DNA from: Bacillota bacterium
GTDB taxonomy: Bacteria; Bacillota; GCA-003054495; Carboxydocellales; JAJZTU01
Reading direction: 5' to 3'
Length of the DNA stretch: 25,589 nt
Assembly: GCA_021848765.1 (NCBI GenBank)
Contig: JAJZTU010000010.1
Coordinates: 1 to 25,589, forward strand
Position 1 is the stretch's first letter. Each line of letters opens with the position of its first letter. The translations under genes were made by a program, and so were the position numbers. Shown here piece after piece: positions 8,082 through 13,951 of this stretch. The notes beneath the pieces are model-generated. The model worked only from the letters and a program-made list of their open reading frames with translations, did no database searches and was not told where the DNA came from.

Positions 8082-9029
8082 ATGGATATAGCCGGACTAA
8101 ACATTTTGGTCACCGGCGGCGCAGGGTTCCTGGGCTCTCATATAGCGGAGCGCCTGGTCAGCCTGGGTGCCAGGGTTAGGATTTTGGACACTTTTTTATC
8201 GGGCCGGGACCAAAACCTGCTCCCCATTCAAGGACGGATCTCTTTGTATCAAGGGGATATAGTGGATCAAGGGGTGGTTGACCGGGCCATGGAGGGGGTG
8301 CAGGTGGTAGTCCATTGTGCCTTTCCCCTGGCAGCCTACGACCGTTCCTTAGACAATCAATTTATCCACGGCGGGTCTGTAGGATTGTTTAATATTCTCA
8401 AGGCTGCCCTGAGGGAAAAAGCTCTGGTGGTCTTCTCATCATCCATTGCCGTCTATGGGCAACAGCAGTACCTGCCCATTGACGAAAACCACCCTGTGCA
8501 GCCGATCTTGCTTTATGGTGTCACCAAGCTGGCAGGCGAGTTTTACTGTCTGACCATGGCCCATACCTACGGTCTCAAGACCGTTATCCTGCGGATTGCT
8601 GATATCTATGGCCCCCGTAACGGGCGCGTCAGCGCTCCGATAGATTTTCTGCTTAAAGGCATGGGCAACCAGCCTATGGTAATCAAAGGGGACGGCAGTC
8701 AGACCCGTACTTATACTTATATCTCGGACCTGGTTGATGCCGTCATCCTGGCCATCACTTGTCCCCAGGCTCAAGGGGAAATCATTAACATTGCCGGGGA
8801 TGACTGTATTTCCATATCAGACCTGGCTATCCTGGCCAAACAAATTACCGGCAGTACCGGCAAAATCAGCCTGGAACAGGCTGTGGTTAGCGACGGGCGC
8901 AAATATTGGATCGATAACCGTAAAGCCAAATCCCTGCTGGGTTTTGCCCCCAAGGTGGATATAAGCTCAGGCCTCAGGCAGACCCTGGCTTGGCTCAAGG
9001 CTGATCCGGACTACTTTTCAGTACTTTAG
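8082..9029 (+). CDS. Extended SDR NAD-dependent sugar-nucleotide epimerase/dehydratase
   Basis: 315 residues. Cofactor motif TGGAGFLG at 11-18, Ser120/Ser121 (VVFSSSIAVYG) and catalytic Tyr145-x3-Lys149 (YGVTK) define an extended short-chain dehydrogenase acting on an NDP-sugar, of the UDP-glucose 4-epimerase / dTDP-glucose dehydratase group. YISDLVDAVILAI and INIAGDD are the usual sugar-nucleotide side segments. It may epimerise, or reduce, a sugar produced upstream; the short length and lack of a typical 4,6-dehydratase signature favour an epimerase. AAGGGGGA provides the ribosome site. It follows the GT4 gene by 12 bp and precedes the WbqC-family gene by 82 bp. Confidence 0.85.
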   Translation: MDIAGLNILVTGGAGFLGSHIAERLVSLGARVRILDTFLSGRDQNLLPIQGRISLYQGDIVDQGVVDRAMEGVQVVVHCAFPLAAYDRSLDNQFIHGGSVGLFNILKAALREKALVVFSSSIAVYGQQQYLPIDENHPVQPILLYGVTKLAGEFYCLTMAHTYGLKTVILRIADIYGPRNGRVSAPIDFLLKGMGNQPMVIKGDGSQTRTYTYISDLVDAVILAITCPQAQGEIINIAGDDCISISDLAILAKQITGSTGKISLEQAVVSDGRKYWIDNRKAKSLLGFAPKVDISSGLRQTLAWLKADPDYFSVL

Positions 9030-9111
9030 CCGAACTCTTTTCGTCGACCGTCGGATACCTGTCCCAAAGTATGGGAAGCTCTTAGCTCTGTGCCAGAGAG
9101 GGGGGATGCGA

Positions 9112-9816
9112 ATGATCGTCTCAATTCATCAACCGAATTACCTGCCCTGGCTGGGATTTTTCAACAAGCTGCTGCGTTCTGACATAATGGTTATCTTTGA
9201 CAATGTACAGTTTCCCAGGGGTAAGACAGTAATCAGCCGGACTGCCATTAAGACACCGACAGGTTCCCAGTGGCTGACTGTCCCGGTTAAGGGTAAAAGT
9301 GAATTACTGCCAATCAGGGAAGTACAGTTGGTGGAAAACCAGGCCTGGGTCCGAAAACATCTCAAATCCCTGGAAGCCAATTATGGCCGGGCCCCATACT
9401 TTGCCAGGTACTCTCCTCAGTTGGCCGGGTACTATCAGGGTGAGCATACCTGCCTGGCTGAACTGAACAGCGGCCTGATCTCCCTCCTGGCAGGTTTTCT
9501 CGGAGCCACGACCAAATTGGTCAGGGCCTCAGAACTCCAGCAGGAAGCAAACGCAGGGGGGCTGGACCGGATCCTGGGTATTTGCCGCACTCTGGGAGCG
9601 ACTGAATATTTAACCGGCCAGGGAGCAGGCTCCCAAAGGTACATGGATGAGGAGGCTTTTAAGAAGCTGGGTATAAAGGTGGTTTTTCAGGACTTTGTCC
9701 ACCCCGTATACAGCCAGTTGTGGGGGGAATTTATACCTAAGCTTTCCGTGCTGGACCTGTTGTTTAATCATGGCCCGGCTGCCTCCGGGATACTGCTTGA
9801 GCGTTCATCGGGATAG
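9112..9816 (+). CDS. WbqC-family protein
   Basis: 234 residues from the ATG at 9112. An ATG two codons upstream (9106) abuts the AGGGGGG ribosome site, so 9112, at 6 bp spacing, is preferred. The opening HQPNYLPWLGFF, then FDNVQFPRGKTVISRT and WLTVPVKGK, is diagnostic of the WbqC-like family found in O-antigen and capsule clusters. Near residue 164 it has EYLTGQGAGSQRYMD, and further on a conserved hydrophobic tail with SVLDLLFNHG. The biochemical function of the family is not well settled; its repeated association with aminosugar pathways suggests a sugar-modifying or acyl-transfer step. No signal peptide or membrane helix is present, so it should be cytosolic. It lies 12 bp before the large polymerase fusion. 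Confidence 0.85.
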   Translation: MIVSIHQPNYLPWLGFFNKLLRSDIMVIFDNVQFPRGKTVISRTAIKTPTGSQWLTVPVKGKSELLPIREVQLVENQAWVRKHLKSLEANYGRAPYFARYSPQLAGYYQGEHTCLAELNSGLISLLAGFLGATTKLVRASELQQEANAGGLDRILGICRTLGATEYLTGQGAGSQRYMDEEAFKKLGIKVVFQDFVHPVYSQLWGEFIPKLSVLDLLFNHGPAASGILLERSSG

Positions 9817-9827
9817 GGGGGGAAGGT

Positions 9828-12509
9828 GTGTTAGAGGCAATTAAAGAGAAAGTAAAGCTTAGATCACTCTATGTTTTGGCAACCTGTTGGTTTGGAATTC
9901 TTTTGGTTTGGTATCTCTCAGGGTCTGGTACAGCATCTAAATTGGCGTTACTAAGCCTGGGTGCGGGCGGGCTCTGGCTGGCTGTCCGCAGGGGAGAAGC
10001 AACTCTGGCAGTCCTAATCCTGGGCATGGGCATCCTGCTGCCCTCCTTTAAGCTGGTTTCCGGATTGCCTCACCTCAGAGCGGAGGAACTGCTGGTCCTG
10101 CTCTACTTGTGCTTCCTGCCCTTTGGAAAACAGAAATTACAATTGGCAAAGGCTTCAGATTTGGGAAAGATTATAGCTGCTCTGATTGCATCTACGGTCG
10201 TCTCAATAATCTTTGCCAAGTTATTTCTGCACTACCGGTTTAGTTTCAGGGATGCCTTTGAACTGGTCAAACCTTTAAAGTATTACTTGATAGTGTTATT
10301 TATCGCTAATCTTAACTTTACTGAGCTTACACTAAAAAAATTAATGCAATACTTCTGGGTGTTCAGCGGGTTGTTTATTCTGGCCGGCTTTTTGGAGTAT
10401 TTGAACCCAGGGGATTTTAAGGAACTCCTGCTGCCCTATGCCCCGGAAAAGGTGGCCCAGGCCCGCCTGGCTTCCCAACGCATTATGGGGCTGTTCGGCA
10501 ATCCCAACTATACCGGGATCTTTCTGATGATGGTTATTAACCTGGCCTTCAGTTTTCTAATCTTCCCCAAGAACAAGCCCAGGGTAACTGTGCTCTACCT
10601 GGCTATTTTTAGCCTGGCAGGAATGGTATTGCTCCTGACCATGTCCAGAACAGCGCTGTTAGCCACTCTAATCTCACTGGGATATATCTTCTTCAGGTCC
10701 CTGGTATCCTACCGGGTATCTAAAAAACAGGTAGTAGCGGTCCTGGGGGTTGTAATCATCGTGGTGGCTGTGTTCTTAGGATTATATGGCGAGAAATTCC
10801 TGTGGCGGTTTGAGGAAGGCGTAAATTTGGGAACCAGTACCAGCTTTCAAGCCAAGCTGGCATTCTGGAAAGAAAGCCTTGCACTGATTAAGCAGTCCCC
10901 GCTTTTCGGCTGGGGTCCGGCTAAAGGAGAAATGACCACCCTGGTGGATAATGAATACCTGCTGATCATGCGGCGGTATGGTCTGGCCGGCCTCCTGATT
11001 TACTTGTGGCTATACCTGAATATCCTGACCAGGTCAGGAAGGCTTGCCGCCAGGGCCGGGAATCCGGTGGAAGTGGCCTATGGGTTTGCTGTGCAGGGGA
11101 TGACCCTGGGTTTTCTCATCTTTAACCTTACCGCAGGGACTTTTTACAATCTCCAATTAATGTCGGTTTATTATGCCCTGGTGGGAGCTCTCCTGGCCCT
11201 GGAGAGAGCAGGGACGGAGAATCCGGGCCCGGGTAAAGGCCGGGCGGATACAGGCCTGCACTTTGTAGTGCTGTCCCACCGGTTTCCCACAACTGCTGAC
11301 CCGGTAAAGGGTATCTATGTCCGGGAACAACTGGAAGCTATCCTAAACCTGGCCAATCTGAAAACCACCATAATTTCCCCGGTCCCATATGCTCCGAAAA
11401 TTTTATGGTTTAAGCAAAAATGGAGGGCTTACGGCAGGGAAGAAAAGCAAGGCAACTTCCGGGGATATCAGGTTTACTACCCGAGGTATCCGGTTATCCC
11501 CGGCGCCCCTTTCTTTTTTTTTCAGGGGTTTAGCATGTTTTTTAGTGTCTATACCCTGGTTAAGCAAATCAGCCGGCAAAACTCCACGATTTTACTGCAT
11601 GCCCATACAATCATGCCTGATGGCCTGGCTGCCCTCCTGCTAAAATTATGCTTAAAAAACATCAAAGTAATTTGTACCATTCATGGGTCTGACATCCTGG
11701 TTTTCCCCTTCCGCAACAAAATAACCACCCTGCTGACCAAACTGGCTATTAAGGGGATGGATAAGGTAGTATGTGTCAGTAATCACCTGAAAACAGCGGT
11801 CCTGGAGTTTTGGCACAGGGAGGTTGAGGTAGTAACCAATGGGGTAAGCCCGGAGAAATTCACCCTGAACAGGGAAAGTTGGGGACAGGTTCAGGAAATC
11901 CGGGGACGGTGGAGTAATAAAAAATTGGTGCTGTTTGTCGGAAATCTCATTGCAGCCAAGGGCATCAAGGAACTTCTGCAAAGTTTACCGGCGCTGGACA
12001 ACAATATTGTGCTCCTCCTGGTTGGCCGTCCTCACCTCCAAAATTATATCGAAGATTTTACCAGGCAAAATGGCCTTACCGGCCGGGTGGTTATGGTGGG
12101 AGCTGTAGCTCATCAGGAAATCCCGCTGTGGATGCAAGCCTGTGATGTGTTTATTCTCCCCAGCTATTCAGAGGGTATGCCGGTAGTCATGTTTGAGGCC
12201 ATGAGCCTGGGCAAGCCTGTAATTCTAACCAGGGTGGGCGGAGTGACGGAGGTGATTTCCGATGGGAAAAACGGTATCCTCATACCCCCACGGGATGTGG
12301 AAGCCATTAGGCAAGCCCTAAAAAGGGTACTGGAAAACCCTGAGCTGGCTGAACAACTGGGGGCCGCTGCCCAAGCCACTGTGCTGAACGGGTACACTTG
12401 GGCTGACAATGCCAGGCAAATGCTAAATATCTACCAAGCAATGGTGAATAACAAAGTAATGGTGAATAACCAAGCAATGGTGAATATGTCCCAAGCAAGC
12501 ATGGAATAA
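9828..12509 (+). CDS. Fusion protein: Wzy/WaaL-type O-antigen polymerase/ligase plus C-terminal GT4 glycosyltransferase
   Basis: 893 residues from a GTG preceded by a run of G and GGAAGG. Residues ~10-465 are a polytopic membrane domain of ten or more helices with O-antigen ligase/polymerase features: GLFGNPNYTGIFLMM near 223, TMSRTALLATLIS near 281, and GWGPAKGEM followed by a hydrophobic NEYLLIMRRYG segment. After a short Gly/Pro-rich linker (about 463-475) a complete GT4 domain runs to about 870: LSHRFPTTADPVKG, VCTIHGSD, VTNGV, GNLIAAKGIKELL, and the EX7E motif with Glu782 and Glu790 (SEGMPVVMFEA). The last ~24 residues are a low-complexity repeat (see repeat). Each half is as long as a stand-alone enzyme. 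The reading frame is continuous with no sign of frameshift. Inference: one chain couples sugar addition on the cytoplasmic face with polymerisation or ligation outside. Confidence 0.87.
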   Translation: MLEAIKEKVKLRSLYVLATCWFGILLVWYLSGSGTASKLALLSLGAGGLWLAVRRGEATLAVLILGMGILLPSFKLVSGLPHLRAEELLVLLYLCFLPFGKQKLQLAKASDLGKIIAALIASTVVSIIFAKLFLHYRFSFRDAFELVKPLKYYLIVLFIANLNFTELTLKKLMQYFWVFSGLFILAGFLEYLNPGDFKELLLPYAPEKVAQARLASQRIMGLFGNPNYTGIFLMMVINLAFSFLIFPKNKPRVTVLYLAIFSLAGMVLLLTMSRTALLATLISLGYIFFRSLVSYRVSKKQVVAVLGVVIIVVAVFLGLYGEKFLWRFEEGVNLGTSTSFQAKLAFWKESLALIKQSPLFGWGPAKGEMTTLVDNEYLLIMRRYGLAGLLIYLWLYLNILTRSGRLAARAGNPVEVAYGFAVQGMTLGFLIFNLTAGTFYNLQLMSVYYALVGALLALERAGTENPGPGKGRADTGLHFVVLSHRFPTTADPVKGIYVREQLEAILNLANLKTTIISPVPYAPKILWFKQKWRAYGREEKQGNFRGYQVYYPRYPVIPGAPFFFFQGFSMFFSVYTLVKQISRQNSTILLHAHTIMPDGLAALLLKLCLKNIKVICTIHGSDILVFPFRNKITTLLTKLAIKGMDKVVCVSNHLKTAVLEFWHREVEVVTNGVSPEKFTLNRESWGQVQEIRGRWSNKKLVLFVGNLIAAKGIKELLQSLPALDNNIVLLLVGRPHLQNYIEDFTRQNGLTGRVVMVGAVAHQEIPLWMQACDVFILPSYSEGMPVVMFEAMSLGKPVILTRVGGVTEVISDGKNGILIPPRDVEAIRQALKRVLENPELAEQLGAAAQATVLNGYTWADNARQMLNIYQAMVNNKVMVNNQAMVNMSQASME
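12435..12488 (+). repeat. 18-bp tandem repeat (3 units) encoding the tail of the polymerase-glycosyltransferase fusion
   Basis: Three head-to-tail 18-bp units (12435-12452, 12453-12470, 12471-12488) based on CAAGCAATGGTGAATAAC. They differ at two positions in unit 2 and two at the end of unit 3, and encode the hexapeptide Q/K-A/V-M-V-N-N/M. Being a multiple of three, copy-number change would preserve the frame. Such arrays can expand or contract by slippage. Confidence 0.9.
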
Positions 12510-12525
12510 GGTTTGCCGGTTAACC

Positions 12526-12533
12526 GGGAGGTG
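12526..12533 (+). promoter_or_regulatory. Ribosome binding site that decides the start of the last operon glycosyltransferase
   Basis: GGAGGTGA-type sequence closely matching the anti-Shine-Dalgarno complement. It lies 6 bp before the CTG at 12540, while no ATG, GTG or TTG is found at a suitable distance. Confidence 0.6.
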
Positions 12534-12539
12534 ATTTAC

Positions 12540-13700
12540 CTGAAGCCGAAAGTACTGATCATCAGTTCCGTCCATTTCTGGAATGATGCCCGGATTTATT
12601 ATAAGGAGGCCATTTCCCTGGCTAAGCAATACCGGGTGGAATTACATGCTGTGGGTACATTCCAGGGGATCAGCCAGGGAGTCGAGGTCAAATGCCTGCC
12701 CGGGCAGCGGAGTAGATTAGCCCGGGTTGGCAATATCTGCAGGCTGTTGTTCCGGGGCCTGAAAAGCAGGCCTGAAGTGCTGCACTTTCATGACCCTGAA
12801 CTAATTCCGGTTGCCCTCCTAATCAAGTTACTTACCGGGTGTAAAGTTATCTATGATGTCCACGAGGACTTTCCTGCTGCCATTCTCTCCAAGTTTTGGA
12901 TACCGGTCCTCCTGCGTAACCCCCTGGCAGCTATAGCCAACCTGGTGGAAAAAAACTCCAGCCGCTTTTTCAACCTATTGATTTTTGCTGAATCCTATTA
13001 TAAAGAAAAATTCCGCAGGGTAAAAACCCGGACTATAGACATCTACAATTATCCTGTACAGTTAAATCCGGATGCGAACTGTCCCAGGTTGGGTGAAGCG
13101 GATATTCACCTGGTCTATGCGGGTAGTTTAAGCAAAACCAGAGGCGCCCTGACTATGCTTAAGGCATTGGCCCTGACTGACTTTAAGGATAAAAGCTTCC
13201 ACTTCTGGATTTTAGGCCCTGTGCGTCCTGCACAACTAGTCAAAGAAATACAGGAATTTATTGCAACTCACGAAAAATTACAGGGCTGCGTAACCTTCCT
13301 GGGGTTTGTCCCCCTGGAAACTGTTTACTGCTACTGCAGCAGCGCTCAGCTTGGTTTGGCCCTGCTCCATCCCGAACCCAATTATCTGCGTTCCCTGGCC
13401 ACCAAGCTTTATGATTACATGTCAGTAGGCCTGCCCATCCTGGCCTCAAACTTCCCCGACTGGGCTAAGCTGCTGGCGGAAACCCAAAGCGGACTTACCG
13501 CAGACCCCCTTGACTCCCAGGCCATTGCCCGGAATTTAGAATATCTGATTCACAACCAGGAAGCGAGAAGTACACTGGGTAAGCATGGCCGCAAGGCTTT
13601 TGAAACCCAGTACAATTGGGCTAAAGAAGAGGAAAAACTATTAGAAGCATATCAGCAAATGCTGAAAAAATCCGCGCGTCTGGATTCGGCTAACAATTGA
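12540..13700 (+). CDS. GT4-family glycosyltransferase (probable CTG or other non-canonical start)
   Basis: A GT-B glycosyltransferase of about 387 residues. N-terminal KPKVLIISSVHFWNDARIYYKEA and LHFHDPELIPVALLI plus DVHEDFPAAIL are typical of enzymes that add sugars in capsule and O-antigen assembly; the C-terminal half has VYAGSLSKTRG, a WILGPV strand, TFLGFVP and KLYDYMSVGLPIL. No ATG lies near the expected N-terminus. The only good ribosome site, GGGAGGTGA at 12526-12533, points to a CTG codon at 12540, exactly where homologs would be expected to have MKPK. In-frame alternatives are a GTG at 12531, inside the ribosome site, and a TTG at 12513 with only a weak AAGG upstream. It follows the fusion gene closely and ends the plus-strand operon at a terminator. 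Confidence 0.85.
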   Translation: MKPKVLIISSVHFWNDARIYYKEAISLAKQYRVELHAVGTFQGISQGVEVKCLPGQRSRLARVGNICRLLFRGLKSRPEVLHFHDPELIPVALLIKLLTGCKVIYDVHEDFPAAILSKFWIPVLLRNPLAAIANLVEKNSSRFFNLLIFAESYYKEKFRRVKTRTIDIYNYPVQLNPDANCPRLGEADIHLVYAGSLSKTRGALTMLKALALTDFKDKSFHFWILGPVRPAQLVKEIQEFIATHEKLQGCVTFLGFVPLETVYCYCSSAQLGLALLHPEPNYLRSLATKLYDYMSVGLPILASNFPDWAKLLAETQSGLTADPLDSQAIARNLEYLIHNQEARSTLGKHGRKAFETQYNWAKEEEKLLEAYQQMLKKSARLDSANN

Positions 13701-13742
13701 ATCTCCAGCAGTCCGGAATGAGAATTAGACGGCAAATTCAGT

Positions 13743-13776
13743 GCCCCGGAGCCAATGTTTTGGCTTCGGGGCTTTT
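13743..13776 (+). terminator. Rho-independent terminator of the main glycan operon
   Basis: A 12-bp stem, GCCCCGGAGCCA (13743-13754) with TGGCTTCGGGGC (13761-13772), holding one G-T wobble, a 6-base loop, and a TTTT tract at 13773-13776 followed by more T-rich sequence. It lies 43 bp after the stop of the last glycosyltransferase gene and separates that operon from the secreted protein gene. Confidence 0.88.
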
Positions 13777-13783
13777 GTCGTTT

Positions 13784-13799
13784 CTGGCATCAATGCCAG
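13784..13799. repeat. Near-perfect inverted repeat in the 13.7-13.9 kb intergenic region
   Basis: CTGGCAT (13784-13790) and ATGCCAG (13793-13799) form a 7-bp inverted repeat around a 2-base centre, immediately after the operon terminator and about 150 bp before the secreted protein gene. It may be an operator-like dyad or an extension of the terminator structure. Confidence 0.5.
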
Positions 13800-13830
13800 C
13801 AGGATTACCGTGATTTACCTAAAGGATAAC

Positions 13831-13850
13831 GTCGAATAATGTCGAATCAA
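13831..13850. repeat. Direct repeat of 10 bp upstream of the secreted protein gene
   Basis: GTCGAATAAT (13831-13840) is followed directly by GTCGAATCAA (13841-13850), a 7-bp identical core repeated at a one-helical-turn interval, about 100 bp upstream of the start codon at 13952. This spacing is compatible with a regulator binding one face of the DNA. The rest of the 13777-13951 stretch shows a strong AGGAGG near 13860 with no start codon at suitable distance, and no riboswitch that I could recognise. Confidence 0.45.
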
Positions 13851-13933
13851 ATATCTTGCAGGAGGACTAAAAGAAAGTTTTCGCAATGACCCAGTACCGG
13901 AAGCGAGCAATCATGTTCCGCGATCAAAAAAAT

Positions 13934-13941
13934 AGGGAGGT
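13934..13941 (+). promoter_or_regulatory. Ribosome binding site fixing the start of the secreted toroid protein
   Basis: AGGGAGGT lies 10 bp before the ATG at 13952 and selects it over the in-frame ATG codons at 13886 and 13913, which lack such a site. The chosen start places a signal peptide exactly at the N-terminus. Confidence 0.8.
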
Positions 13942-13951
13942 AAAAACACGA

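Noticed and set aside
13820..13848. Sigma-D-type promoter (TAAA plus GTCGAATC)
   Set aside because: Spacing of 17 bp and poor -10 match fall outside the usual 14-16 bp range.
13777..13951. Cyclic-di-GMP or other riboswitch in the leader of the secreted protein
   Set aside because: Conserved core strings of GEMM-I, GEMM-II and other common classes were not found; only short local stems such as CGGAA/TTCCG occur.
13886..13951. 22-residue N-terminal extension of the secreted protein
   Set aside because: The ATG at 13886 lacks a suitably spaced ribosome site and would bury the signal peptide; the ATG at 13952 has AGGGAGGT.
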